64,000 bases of DNA, taken from positions 186,001 through 250,000 of the forward strand of contig CAXXHF010000001.1 of NCBI GenBank assembly GCA_963669405.2. Reading direction: 5' to 3'. The position numbers and the translations under genes are program-made. The notes under the pieces are model-generated. The model did not search any database. It was not told the DNA's origin and was given only the letters and a program-made list of their open reading frames with translations. Positions 1-9,299 of this stretch are shown here, in pieces (the stretch's first letter is position 1; each line of letters begins with the position of its first letter). This DNA comes from Aureisphaera sp963669405. GTDB lineage: Bacteria; Bacteroidota; Bacteroidia; Flavobacteriales; Flavobacteriaceae.

Positions 1-506
1 ATTTCTGGGTTGTGGGTCTGGACAACCAAAACAAGATACTTTTTGTAGAACTCATTGGTCTTGGCGCTGTAAACCGTGTTAATGCAAACCCGCCAGATGT
101 GTTCCGTATGGGGATTTACAAACTGGCCGTAAAAATGATACTGGTACACAACCACCCTAGCGGTAATATTGAACCTTCTAATGAAGACAGGGACTTTACA
201 GACAAGATGCTAAAGGTTGGAACGCTTATAAACATTGAGGTTATAGACCATTTGGTGATTTCGGAAACCGATTACACGAGTTTTGGGGACAAAGGCATTA
301 TTAAAGAGTTGCAAGGCTCTGGACTGTTTGAGATTGTGGAACGTGAAAAGGAAGAGATTAAAGCTTGGAAACTACGTCTGGAACGTGAACGTGCTGTAAA
401 AGCAAGCAAGATTGAAATTGCATCTAAAATGAAAGCCAAAGGTTACGAAATTGAGGTTATAAAAGAGCTTACAGGGTTAACGAAGCCTGAGATTAAGAAG
501 TTGTGA
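1..506 (+). CDS. RadC-like JAB/MPN protein, copy 1 (5' end outside window)
   Basis: This is the C-terminal part of a RadC-family protein. The reading frame is open from base 3, and the window begins at the base equivalent to 3721 of the complete copy at 3606-4226, so the true start lies upstream. The JAMM-type motif HNHPSG followed by a conserved Asp is present. RadC proteins were once linked to DNA repair, but their biochemical role is unresolved, and short stand-alone versions are common near mobile DNA in Bacteroidota. The gene is convergent with the GHKL ATPase gene, 13 bases away. The protein is nearly identical to copies 2 and 3 except in the last 35-40 residues before a shared TGLTKPEIKKL ending. 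Confidence 0.85.
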   Translation, partial: FWVVGLDNQNKILFVELIGLGAVNRVNANPPDVFRMGIYKLAVKMILVHNHPSGNIEPSNEDRDFTDKMLKVGTLINIEVIDHLVISETDYTSFGDKGIIKELQGSGLFEIVEREKEEIKAWKLRLERERAVKASKIEIASKMKAKGYEIEVIKELTGLTKPEIKKL

Positions 507-519
507 GCCTAATTTAGAT

Positions 520-2475
520 TTAGACTTCGTGAAGATTTTCACTAACCTCTTTTAACATTTGATTTAGTCTACTTTGTTTTTTTACAATTTCTAAAAATAC
601 TTTGTTTCTTGATTCTGCATCAGCTATGAGTGTACGAGCGCTTACTACATAAATAGAGACTCCGTTGTCATAAAAACGATGAAATATAGGAGATTCTGTT
701 GAAAACAGTTTAGTATATCCATCTCTCAATAACCTATTAGACAATTTCTCATCAACATCAGTAATCAAAAAAGACCAGACTTCTTCTATCTTTTCTTTTT
801 CTTTAAAAGCATCTGCATAGTCTAAAAGTTGTTGAATCCCTTCAAATTTCTTTTTATCAGATTTTGAACCTTTGTCAAATGGTTTTAATTCAATTAGAAC
901 AGACTTTAGACCTTGTTTTTGGTCTGGGTATTGAGAGAAAAATAGAGACAAATCAGGCTTGTCATTCTCATTTTCTTCATTACCATCATAAGAATCTAAT
1001 TTTATTAAAATATCTTTAATTCGTTTATCACTAGCTGCATAACTATAGCTGGTGTACCTATCATCTAGAAGCCATAAATTATTTTTGTTTACGCAAAAGT
1101 ATTCATCATCGGTATACTGTTTCATAAAAAGATTGTGTATAATAGATTCAACCTTCTCATTATCATTAATCATCGATTTTAATCTTTCTATAACCTGTAC
1201 TCTATCAAATATATATGAAACTAATTCATTTTGAGTCAACTGTATTGCTTCTTGTAAGTCTTTTTCACTATAACCTTCTTTTCCAGAATTAGTCAACACT
1301 TTTTCCTTTGCAACATCAAATCTTTTCTTCGCTTTATCAATAATTTGTTTTTTATCTAAAAAACCTGCCATCTCAATATCCGTCTCAGCAATATAATTCA
1401 CTAAATAAGGTCTTTCATTCTGAATATCTTTTAGCTTGGCTTGATTTACTTTTTTTGTCTCAGGTATGCCAACTTTAATTATTTCTGTAATCTTTGATTT
1501 TAATTCAGCATTAATCATTTCCCATGAAAGATTAGAAAACATATCTGTTTTTACTGGAAAAATATCAAACCCATTTCTTTCATTATTGACATGGCTATCT
1601 AAATACTTTCCTTCTAATAATAAAAACCCCGAATAACCATACGGTAAATTAATTTTAAGGTCCTTAGATGTAAAATCACAAACAGTTCTATTATTTGCGC
1701 AGTAATAAGCATGAAGATGGCCATCTACGTTTTGTATTTCATGATTAAGAATAAAACTATATTCATAACCATTTTTATCTTTTACTTTGAAATCTTTTTT
1801 TAAGAAATCAGGAATATCATTGCTTGTTATTGAAACAACTTCACCAGTATTCATATCAAGGAAATCAATATTAATATCAACTCCTTTCTTTTTATAAAAA
1901 AATAAAGTAGGGATTAGATTCAATAGGACTCTTTCTTTTATATTATCTAAATCTAATGTAATTCTTCTGTCGATGTATCTATCTTCATTATAATATAGAG
2001 AGGTCAATGAATTTAATGAAACTTCTGTATAATTAGTTTCTACTTTACTCTCTTCTTTTTTAATATTTTCAGTATCAAAATCTAAATCAAAAGTAAAAGA
2101 ACGAATCTCTTGTTCATTTTTTAATTTACTAACAAATTTTACGTTTCTATAAACTTTCAAAAAAGTAAATCTCCCAACTCCTTTTCCTCCCAAACTCTTT
2201 TTATAATTACTCCTGTACTTACAAAATGAATTATAATTCTCGTCATTCATTCCATCACCGTCATCGGTAATTACTATGTTGTTTACTTTGCGTTCAACAA
2301 TTTTAATATCATCACTGAGTGAAACATCGGTATTAGGATATAAATTACATTTTATGTTTTGCGCATTAGCATGTATTGAATTTGTAATAGCCTCATAAAT
2401 AGTATCATACTGTGATACTCTGCTACTTATATCTTCATTTACTACCCTACTTATTTCAGTCAGCATTTTGCTCAT
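520..2475 (-). CDS. GHKL ATPase with nuclease-like C-terminus, probable defence protein
   Basis: A large single-gene cassette product. It has a GHKL (Hsp90/MutL/histidine-kinase type) ATP-binding fold near its N-terminus: an EAITNS N-box, DDGDGM (DxGxG) and GGKGVG, all within the first ~100 residues. The C-terminal third carries an IELK motif (E-x-K) with upstream Asp residues, which resembles a PD-(D/E)XK nuclease, though this is a weak-motif inference. The frame opens at 2532, but the first 19 residues are hydrophobic and AT-rich; the ATG at 2475 (MSKMLTEIS) is the better start. The gene lies between a radC-like gene and an R1 repeat, so it was probably acquired horizontally. It could be a stand-alone anti-phage protein; its exact family is not recognised. 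Confidence 0.7.
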   Translation of the reverse strand: MSKMLTEISRVVNEDISSRVSQYDTIYEAITNSIHANAQNIKCNLYPNTDVSLSDDIKIVERKVNNIVITDDGDGMNDENYNSFCKYRSNYKKSLGGKGVGRFTFLKVYRNVKFVSKLKNEQEIRSFTFDLDFDTENIKKEESKVETNYTEVSLNSLTSLYYNEDRYIDRRITLDLDNIKERVLLNLIPTLFFYKKKGVDINIDFLDMNTGEVVSITSNDIPDFLKKDFKVKDKNGYEYSFILNHEIQNVDGHLHAYYCANNRTVCDFTSKDLKINLPYGYSGFLLLEGKYLDSHVNNERNGFDIFPVKTDMFSNLSWEMINAELKSKITEIIKVGIPETKKVNQAKLKDIQNERPYLVNYIAETDIEMAGFLDKKQIIDKAKKRFDVAKEKVLTNSGKEGYSEKDLQEAIQLTQNELVSYIFDRVQVIERLKSMINDNEKVESIIHNLFMKQYTDDEYFCVNKNNLWLLDDRYTSYSYAASDKRIKDILIKLDSYDGNEENENDKPDLSLFFSQYPDQKQGLKSVLIELKPFDKGSKSDKKKFEGIQQLLDYADAFKEKEKIEEVWSFLITDVDEKLSNRLLRDGYTKLFSTESPIFHRFYDNGVSIYVVSARTLIADAESRNKVFLEIVKKQSRLNQMLKEVSENLHEV

Positions 2476-2630
2476 AAAAACGACGAGATTTGTTATTTTG
2501 AATGTGGTATAAAAATAGAAAGAATAATTCATACAACATGTTTTTCATTCAACTCCTTTTCATTAATATGAAAAAAAACATGTCATTTATTAAATAATTG
2601 ACTTTTATATTTTCAAGTAAATATTAATAT

Positions 2631-3507
2631 CCATTCCACACACATTCCCCTTCCCTCCTCTCCTACGCCTTTGCCAGCGCAAGTCGTCGCTACAGGTAAA
2701 GAGTGTTCCATTAAGTGTTTAAGAAGAAAATTAAGGAAGGAAAAAATCTAAAGACGCTTATATATAACTTTGCTTTTTTAGCGCAAAGCAAAGTTACATA
2801 ACGCGAAATTATAGTACAAATGTGTCTGTGTAGCCGTTTTGCCCAATCGTGCCATTTGATAGCTATAATTCCATATTATGTAAAATATCCCAGGAAGTCC
2901 CGTAGACACAATAAACTATTGTCTGGGGGTCATTAAACTTCAGGCTCTTGGCTTTGATGCCAAACAATGAACATCTCGTTATTTGTAGCTATAATCAGAC
3001 GCTATGTAAAATTGCCGCGCCCAACCGCCAGATTGCTAAATAAAATCAAATTGCTTTATGGCAATTTATTTTAACCACAATTAGCCACCGCTTGGCCACA
3101 CCAAAAAAAGCTGGCTTTTGTCTTTTGTTTAAAATTCGCGTATTCGGGGAAAATCCTTCAAGATTTTTTTCTACGGCATTCTCGTCAACGTTACGCAAGA
3201 GTACAAAATTACTCTGCGAGATAATTTCCGTACACTTGCTCAAATCCGTCATTTGTTTGAAGCTTTCAGGGTTTGATATGTCTTTTTTCCTTGATGAAAA
3301 AAGAAACAAAAAAATCAAGGCTGCACAAAACTTTGGAAACAATGTACGGCTCAATCGCTATATTTTAGAAAACATTGTAACTGGTTAAGATTGCTTAGAA
3401 CTGGCTTTAAAGCTTTGTTATTGTTAAGGATATGCATTGCTAGCCCTCTAAAATATGTACGCTCATTTCACCTATTGTTTTTGCCAAAGTTTTATGAGGC
3501 CGTTTTA
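2631..3507. repeat. Long dispersed repeat R1, copy 1
   Basis: About 870 bp, starting with a CATTCCACACACATTCCCC-type left end and finishing with TTTATGAGGCCGTTTT. It is nearly identical by eye to 10924-11776 and 17918-18774, with only scattered substitutions. It holds a perfect 12-bp inverted repeat (2765-2776 with 2785-2796, 8-base loop). Short open frames of about 100 codons occur on both strands but look incidental. It separates the GHKL ATPase cassette from the second radC-like gene. No transposase or IS-like termini were seen. The role is unknown; it may be a substrate for homologous recombination between cassettes. Confidence 0.85.
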
Positions 3508-3593
3508 GATTCGTCGCTCTATTTTACATAATATAATTGTTTGTGGGCATGCTTTTGGATTGTTACCTTAGCTATTCGATAACTAACAAATTG

Positions 3594-3601
3594 TATCTTT
3601 G
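3594..3601 (+). promoter_or_regulatory. Bacteroidota -7 box of radC-like copy 2
   Basis: TATCTTTG matches the TAnnTTTG consensus and ends only four bases before the ATG at 3606, so transcription would start at or within the start codon, giving a leaderless mRNA. The same arrangement precedes copy 3. No good -33 TTG is seen at the usual 19-20 base spacing. Confidence 0.6.
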
Positions 3602-3605
3602 ATAT

Positions 3606-4226
3606 ATGAATGTACGATTAACGAAGGAGCAAAAAATTAAGGTGCTCAACTCCAAGGATATCTATGCCATCATGCAGCAGGTATTATTACGGGAAAATAA
3701 AATACGGAGAAACCAAGAGCATTTCTGGGTTGTGGGTCTGGACAACCAAAACAAGATACTTTTTGTAGAACTCATTGGTCTTGGTGCTGTAAACCGTGTT
3801 AATGCAAACCCGCCAGATGTGTTCCGTATGGGGATTTACAAACTGGCCGTAAAAATGATACTGGTGCACAACCACCCTAGCGGTAATATTGAACCTTCTA
3901 ATGAAGACAGGGACTTTACCGATAAGATGCTAAAGGTTGGAACGCTTATAAACATTGAGGTTATAGACCATTTGGTGATTTCTGAAACCGATTACACGAG
4001 CTTTGGTGATAAAGGTATTATTAAAGAGTTGCAAGGTTCTGGACTGTTCGAGATTGTGGAACGTGAAAAGGAAGAGATTAAGGCTTGGAAACTACGTCTG
4101 GAACGTGAACGTGCTGCAAAGTCTCGTGCTATTGAAATTGCCACTGAATTAAAAGTACAAGGCGTAGATATTGAAATTATTAAAAAAGCAACTGGATTAA
4201 CGAAGCCTGAGATTAAGAAGCTGTAA
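3606..4226 (+). CDS. RadC-like JAB/MPN protein, copy 2
   Basis: A complete 206-residue RadC-family protein. The JAMM metal-binding set is visible: Glu55, His88-x-His90 followed by PSG, and Asp101. It is shorter than canonical RadC because the N-terminal helix-hairpin-helix region is missing. The C-terminus (after residue ~165) is a charged helix followed by a GVDIEIIKKATGLTKPEIKKL-type tail resembling a small DNA-binding or regulatory motif. It follows R1 copy 1 and is convergent with the trypsin-like peptidase gene 57 bases downstream. Between the stop and that gene lies a short piece resembling the R1 right end (about 4245-4270). Confidence 0.88.
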   Translation: MNVRLTKEQKIKVLNSKDIYAIMQQVLLRENKIRRNQEHFWVVGLDNQNKILFVELIGLGAVNRVNANPPDVFRMGIYKLAVKMILVHNHPSGNIEPSNEDRDFTDKMLKVGTLINIEVIDHLVISETDYTSFGDKGIIKELQGSGLFEIVEREKEEIKAWKLRLERERAAKSRAIEIATELKVQGVDIEIIKKATGLTKPEIKKL

Positions 4227-4283
4227 ACCAGAGCGCTACCTCTCTCCTATTGGTGTTCGTTAGAATTTTTAAGACCGAGAAGA

Positions 4284-5090
4284 CTATTTCTCTGTATCAA
4301 TTAAACGATTAATCAATCTATGAAGTCTATTACCCACCATCACATCAAACTTTACCACTCGTCTTTCCATAAAAATCCCTATTAGTTGATAATCTAGATT
4401 AACCACATCCTCTTCATTCCATATATAAATAAACCAAACTCCACCACCGCTCATTCCATGGTGAAATCGAGCAGTTTTATCATTTTCTCTTGTAACCATA
4501 TCCATCCCCTTACCACGATAATTTAAAACCAAAAAATCATCTATTGGGATTGAAAGTTTATTGTAAGTTTCTTTTTTTGCTGGTTGTAATAAATAGTATG
4601 TAGAACCTGTTATAACCCTACTACTTTCTACCTTAATATTTTCAATAGGATAACCTAACACACAATATTGAGTAGATCTAGGAAGTGATTCAAGATCTAT
4701 TTGAATTTTATAAAAGTCTAAGGGACATAGGGTCTTTTCTAATTCAAAACCGAGAATCTCTGGAAGGCGAACAAATCCGATATCGAGATTACCACTCCTT
4801 TCAATTTCTGTGATTTCAATATCTCCAAGTATCGGCAGTTGCTTTCCAGTAGCGTTTATATATAGATCCTTAGATCCATCGACCAAAGGAGTTAAAACGT
4901 GGGAGGCTGTTAATATATAGTAGGTCCTTTCTTTTTTAACAAAAACACCAGACGCAAAAGGCTCATATCCCAAAGCACCTCCTTTTTCTAAAATCTGGCA
5001 AGTATGAAGGTTAATCTTTTCAGCAATTAATCGGTTAACTTTATTATCTAATTCCTCAGTGGCTTTAATTTCATTATTTTCTTCTCCCAT
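4284..5090 (-). CDS. Trypsin-like serine peptidase of a defence cassette
   Basis: A 268-residue protein with a chymotrypsin-fold catalytic triad: TASHV (His64), LDIGF (Asp103) and GMSGGG (Ser214). There is no signal peptide, so it should act in the cytoplasm. It lies 4 bases downstream of the helicase-nuclease gene on the same strand and is almost certainly co-transcribed with it. Cytoplasmic trypsin-like peptidases recur in bacterial conflict systems, where they are thought to cleave a host or partner protein after activation. The role here is inferred from this context, and the substrate is unknown. Confidence 0.8.
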   Translation of the reverse strand: MGEENNEIKATEELDNKVNRLIAEKINLHTCQILEKGGALGYEPFASGVFVKKERTYYILTASHVLTPLVDGSKDLYINATGKQLPILGDIEITEIERSGNLDIGFVRLPEILGFELEKTLCPLDFYKIQIDLESLPRSTQYCVLGYPIENIKVESSRVITGSTYYLLQPAKKETYNKLSIPIDDFLVLNYRGKGMDMVTRENDKTARFHHGMSGGGVWFIYIWNEEDVVNLDYQLIGIFMERRVVKFDVMVGNRLHRLINRLIDTEK

Positions 5091-5094
5091 TTCT

Positions 5095-5868
5095 TTAATT
5101 ATTAAAGTAACACCTAAGCTTTGTTTCTGTCATTTCAATTATTGTCGAGTAAATAGAGCCTAAAAAATCATTCATTTTGGCAGATAAATTTTTCTTTTCG
5201 ACACCTGGCTGAGCAATTGCGAATTCAAATATAACCTCAGAATACTTTAATGCTTTTCTTATTCTTTCTATCTCTTTTAAATCACCATGAAAAAATCGTT
5301 TATCTTTCAATATCCCTGTACCATTTCTTCTTTCCATATGCTTTAATAAGTCTTCTGGTTTCCATTTATATCGTAGAGAAACAATCGCTTGGCCACAAAC
5401 CTCGTATAAGTCTGATATCCTTGCTCCTGCCTTTTCTTTTGAATACTTACAATGAATTAACTCAAATCTTATCAAATCTTCTTCACAAAAAATAGAAATT
5501 ATATCAGCTTTTTCACCAGAATTATCATCATTGAATACAATCTTTGCTCCTCTACGAACAAGAGACTTCATCATATATTCCTGAATAGAATTTTCTCTTT
5601 TTTTTCCTTCCTTGTATAGAGATTCAATTTTGTAATTAACGTTTTCCCATTTTAAAACCTGAATTCTATCATCGGGGATTTTATCATATAATGAATCTCC
5701 ATAATCAGTGTATATGCATCCAGATATAGTACATCCATTCAGTAGAAACATTGTAGGAGGGTTCTCTTCGAAAAATTTCTTAAGGGTTAAAGGCTCTTTT
5801 TTAAGTCCATCAATTGAGTATTTACTATCATCTAACCCTATGAACAGTAAAGCCGTTCTCCCCTCCAA
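5095..5868 (-). CDS. Nuclease-like C-terminal part of a frameshifted helicase-nuclease
   Basis: A 257-residue frame that can only begin with TTG (5868) and overlaps the helicase frame by 41 bases. It contains a Mrr/PD-(D/E)XK-like pattern: Asp122, FELIHCK with Glu136 and Lys141, then a conserved-looking DLYEVCGQA segment. From memory of the family, this type of domain is normally the C-terminal end of ~1000-residue defence helicases. Dropping one base from the C4 run at 5860-5863 (GGGG in the gene) fuses SIILGG directly to RTALLFIGLDDSKY. I therefore read it as the 3' part of one gene with the frame at 5828-8281. It could instead be translated by re-initiation, or the extra base could be a sequencing error. 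Confidence 0.65.
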   Translation of the reverse strand: MEGRTALLFIGLDDSKYSIDGLKKEPLTLKKFFEENPPTMFLLNGCTISGCIYTDYGDSLYDKIPDDRIQVLKWENVNYKIESLYKEGKKRENSIQEYMMKSLVRRGAKIVFNDDNSGEKADIISIFCEEDLIRFELIHCKYSKEKAGARISDLYEVCGQAIVSLRYKWKPEDLLKHMERRNGTGILKDKRFFHGDLKEIERIRKALKYSEVIFEFAIAQPGVEKKNLSAKMNDFLGSIYSTIIEMTETKLRCYFNN

Positions 5869-8281
5869 GAATTATTGAAAAGGAGACTTCTTCACTGTAT
5901 AGGTTTAATTTAAAGTCTGCTTTTTTCGCCTGATATTTTACAGTCGTCAACGAACACTCAGAAAGCAAGTACGAATTAGAATGATTTTTTTGAATTGTAA
6001 GCTTATGTATATTTCTATACAACTCTTCTGCCCAATCAGTAGCCAGAACGATAATATCTATAGGGAACTCCTCCAGTTGTATTTTTTTTGCAGAATCCAC
6101 CAATAATTGATTAGGGTCTATGTTGTTATCGGTGATTAACTGTCCAATTTTCAAACACCAAGCTTTCCACTCTTTCAAATCACCAACACGAGCAGGGCTC
6201 CATAGTTTTCCCTTGACTGAAGCTCCTACACTAACTGGTGAACCGTCTCTAAATCCAATTCCAACGAAATCTGATTTTTTACTTCTTTTCCCTTCCTGCC
6301 ATCTACTTAATTCGGTAGTTACGTCTGCTCCACTCAATCTAGAGTACCTATGAAGTTGATTCGCTGGCTTGAAAATTCCTGCATGTACAATACTTAACCG
6401 TTTAATAGAATCAAATGAGCGAAACACGCAATCTCCGTTGAGAGGAATTGGTTTTCTCTTTGTAATTTTTTCTACTAAGTTATCCACATCTAATCTCTTT
6501 TCAGAATAACCTATATACAGCATTTCTGTTTTAGGGTCATGATGCATAACTATTAAATCCCAAGTTTGATCTTTCAAAGCATTAGTCCTAGCCCATTTTA
6601 CCTTATCTCTTTTCTGGGTTGTAAAATAAAATACATTCTCTTCAGGGTTTATATAAGGCTGTGAAAGAGCATATTTGTTTAAGTTAAAAGCGTTTTTAAA
6701 GAGTTCCCAATCTACATCTTTACATTTATATGCCACACAGCTTAATGCTGGATAAACTAACTTTGGGTTTAATTCAATATTTGGTGAATCAAAGCCCGAA
6801 AATGGCTCACAACCCTGTAAAAACTTCAATAAAGATTCTGCTGCTTCTTTTTTAGCATCAGCTATTTCACTTATTACATTTTCCCATCCAGAACCTTCTT
6901 GAAAAAGGTTTTCCAACTCAATAGACATTTTTTCCTCAGCATAATTTACCACGAAAGACGCATCTCCCAATCCTTTTTTTGGCCTTGTAAATCTTCCAAT
7001 AAATTGTAGAAGCACAGATAAAGATTTATGAACTCCATGTACAGCCGCAATCTTAAACTCAGGAAAGTCAAATCCTTCTTTCAACATATCAACGCAGACT
7101 ACTATATCATACTCCTTGTTTTTTATACGTTCAACAATTTGTTTTCTGTCTTTAGTACGAGAATGAATTAAAACAATCCTTTCTTTTGGAAACCACTTTT
7201 TATAATTGCTATATAACTTTTCTGCTATATATTTTTTTTCGGCTCTAACCATCATGCAATGATCTTTCCAGCCTTTGTCTCTATCTTCTTGCAACCTTTT
7301 CATAGCTGCATCTGCTATAGCCTTATCCTTCTTTTTTGGATGACGTTCATCCACAGTAACAAGAGAAATTTTAGAAAAGCATTTATCCTGTAAAGCCTTT
7401 GACAATGGATAATTATATACAATCTTTCCTTCTATTGGCTTGCGATCATTTCTATAAGGTGTTGCTGTAAATTGCACAATTTTTGAGTTTGACAGCAGAT
7501 TTTTTATTTCATCCCATTCGCTAGCTTTAACGTGATGTGCTTCATCAAAATAAACATGAGAAATGATTTCTTTAAGTTTTTGTTTTACTTCTATTGGAGC
7601 TCTTGCTACTAAAGCTGGTGTTGATATAATTACATCAGCTGACTTAAGAAATTCTAGAGAAGCTATTTCAGTTAATATTGTATTTAATACAATGGTTGTT
7701 GGATTAGGAAAAGTTTTAGGAATTACTCCTAGATTTCTTAAAATTCCCCACCCTTGGAATTTTTGAGCAATTTGTGTTTTTAATTCTTTTGTTGGTACGA
7801 TTACTAAAGTTCTTTCTGCCTTATCAGCTAAAGATGCAAGTAACATTGTTTCCGTTTTTCCAGTCCCAGTTGGAAGTACAATAGTGGAAACTTCATTAGA
7901 TACAGACCAATGAGATAAAAGCGCATAAATAGCACCTTTTTGGGCTGGCCTTAACTCGAAGCCAGAATCACCAGTCCCATTTATTTTTACTTCATCATAT
8001 CGGTTTTTATAATTCCCTATACTACTTTGAACACATCCTTTTATTTTATATTTCCCTTTGTTTTTTCCTTTACCTTTTTCTAATTCAGCATTAAAAGTAA
8101 TTCCCTCATGAGTTATATTAAATATATCGTCTGTCTCATGAGTTGCAGTAAAACTTCGTTTTGCTTTTTCAAATGCTAATTGGGATAGTGTCCCTAATTT
8201 TCTTTTTTCATATTTATAATATATTCTATCCTCAACTTGGAGTTTCACTTCATAGGATAAGTTCAGTATTTGTTGTTTCAT
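5828..8281 (-). CDS. DEAD/DEAH-box superfamily 2 helicase of a defence cassette
   Basis: An 817-residue helicase with PTGTGKT (Walker A, 137-143), DEAH (246-249), FTATPYR (motif III region, ~271-277) and QFIGRFTR (motif VI, 426-433). It is followed by a long accessory region of nearly 400 residues. It resembles the SSL2/UvsW-like helicases found in restriction-like defence loci. The frame ends shortly after FSIILGGENG, where it overlaps the nuclease-like frame. The true product is probably a helicase-nuclease of about 1060 residues. The trypsin-like peptidase gene lies immediately downstream. No close match to a named system can be claimed without a search. Confidence 0.82.
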   Translation of the reverse strand: MKQQILNLSYEVKLQVEDRIYYKYEKRKLGTLSQLAFEKAKRSFTATHETDDIFNITHEGITFNAELEKGKGKNKGKYKIKGCVQSSIGNYKNRYDEVKINGTGDSGFELRPAQKGAIYALLSHWSVSNEVSTIVLPTGTGKTETMLLASLADKAERTLVIVPTKELKTQIAQKFQGWGILRNLGVIPKTFPNPTTIVLNTILTEIASLEFLKSADVIISTPALVARAPIEVKQKLKEIISHVYFDEAHHVKASEWDEIKNLLSNSKIVQFTATPYRNDRKPIEGKIVYNYPLSKALQDKCFSKISLVTVDERHPKKKDKAIADAAMKRLQEDRDKGWKDHCMMVRAEKKYIAEKLYSNYKKWFPKERIVLIHSRTKDRKQIVERIKNKEYDIVVCVDMLKEGFDFPEFKIAAVHGVHKSLSVLLQFIGRFTRPKKGLGDASFVVNYAEEKMSIELENLFQEGSGWENVISEIADAKKEAAESLLKFLQGCEPFSGFDSPNIELNPKLVYPALSCVAYKCKDVDWELFKNAFNLNKYALSQPYINPEENVFYFTTQKRDKVKWARTNALKDQTWDLIVMHHDPKTEMLYIGYSEKRLDVDNLVEKITKRKPIPLNGDCVFRSFDSIKRLSIVHAGIFKPANQLHRYSRLSGADVTTELSRWQEGKRSKKSDFVGIGFRDGSPVSVGASVKGKLWSPARVGDLKEWKAWCLKIGQLITDNNIDPNQLLVDSAKKIQLEEFPIDIIVLATDWAEELYRNIHKLTIQKNHSNSYLLSECSLTTVKYQAKKADFKLNLYSEEVSFSIILGGENGFTVHRVR

Positions 8282-8469
8282 TTAAATAATTAGATTATTC
8301 ATTTTGTTGCATCATAATGCACAAAACAAAGATGTTTAAGGGAAATCAATTAGTTAAAGGGAGAGTTTAAATATACCAAAAATTAACAAGTATTTAATTA
8401 CTTTTTTCCATAGTTTTCAATAAGTTATGTACATTTCCATTTTACGCATATAGTGCTTCCTTCCTATAT

Positions 8470-9292
8470 TAACAAGTTTTACTTGAAATGAAAAAAATCC
8501 CAATCCACAACAACCTTATTTCCATCTTGCACACTTTCAATCTTATCCATCAATCGATATCTGTGTCCAGCTCCTACTAGGAATACCGCTTTTTTTGGTT
8601 TGTTTAGTTTGAAGTAATTTTGAATTAGATTAATCCAATGGTTTTCACGTATGTCATTCCATTTTAACCACTGAGAGTAAAAATTTAATAACCCATTATA
8701 TTTCTCTTTATTCCTATTTATGAAATACTTCTCCATCGAATTTTTATCTCTAAATATTTTATCGGAGTCTACACTATTTAAAAATGGAAATCCTTTTAAA
8801 TATGTCTCATTGAGTAGCAATTGAGTTGCACCAGCATATTCTCCCATTTCTCGTTTAATTAATTTAAACATTGCTTCTAGGCGTGTATCAAAAGGATTTT
8901 CATCGACATCAATAGGAACTATTTCAATAGATTTTTTTTTAATTAATCTTTTAATAACCTCCATTTCTGGAGTAATAACATCAGTTCTCTTTAAATATTG
9001 AGGCAATTTTTCAGGGGGAAACTCACAAAAAACTGTCTGAGGATTTATTTTCTGGATAATTTTATATAATTCTTCAGACGTACAAGCTCCATCCTCGACA
9101 TGGGCAGTTCCTAAAACAATCAAAGTACTCATACATCTATTTATTTTACTTCTTTAAGTCAAATGTTAGACCAACTGATAATATTTTTAATTTTTAATAA
9201 AATCACTGACAAAAATTCAAATAGTATAAGAAGATGGTGTCGCTATGTCATTAAATTTTCCTTTTCTTATCCATTCCACACACATTCCCCTA
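8470..9292. repeat. TraB-fold cassette, copy A of a duplicated segment
   Basis: This segment, including the TraB-like gene and about 150 bases upstream of it, is repeated at 17115-17940 with the same gene orientation. The upstream non-coding part (9133-9290) is almost unchanged between copies and ends in a CCATTCCACACACATTCCCC left-end motif of R1. The two copies therefore probably arose by duplication of a whole cassette. Confidence 0.8.
8479..9132 (-). CDS. TraB/PrgY/GumN-fold protein, copy A
   Basis: A 217-residue protein with the signature spacing of the TIKI/TraB/GumN fold: LGTAHVEDG at residues 7-15, an FCE motif near 35, a REN-x-W segment in the middle, and VGAGHRYRL near the C-terminus. 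Members include metal-dependent peptidase-like enzymes (TIKI) and proteins that bind or degrade peptide signals (TraB/PrgY). No signal peptide or membrane segment is visible, so it is probably cytoplasmic. It is roughly nine-tenths identical by eye to the product of 17123-17779. It sits alone as a cassette between the helicase locus and a secreted-protein pair. Confidence 0.7.
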   Translation of the reverse strand: MSTLIVLGTAHVEDGACTSEELYKIIQKINPQTVFCEFPPEKLPQYLKRTDVITPEMEVIKRLIKKKSIEIVPIDVDENPFDTRLEAMFKLIKREMGEYAGATQLLLNETYLKGFPFLNSVDSDKIFRDKNSMEKYFINRNKEKYNGLLNFYSQWLKWNDIRENHWINLIQNYFKLNKPKKAVFLVGAGHRYRLMDKIESVQDGNKVVVDWDFFHFK

Positions 9293-9299
9293 CTCTCCT

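Noticed and set aside
3046..3388. Open frames of 98-102 codons on both strands inside R1 (also at 11315-11657 and 18212-18676)
   Set aside because: They recur because the whole repeat is nearly identical, overlap each other on opposite strands, and lack recognisable motifs; the third copy changes frame ends freely.
2631..3507. R1 as an integron attC array or an insertion sequence
   Set aside because: No integrase or transposase gene, no paired R'/R'' attC boxes, no terminal inverted repeats with target duplications were found.
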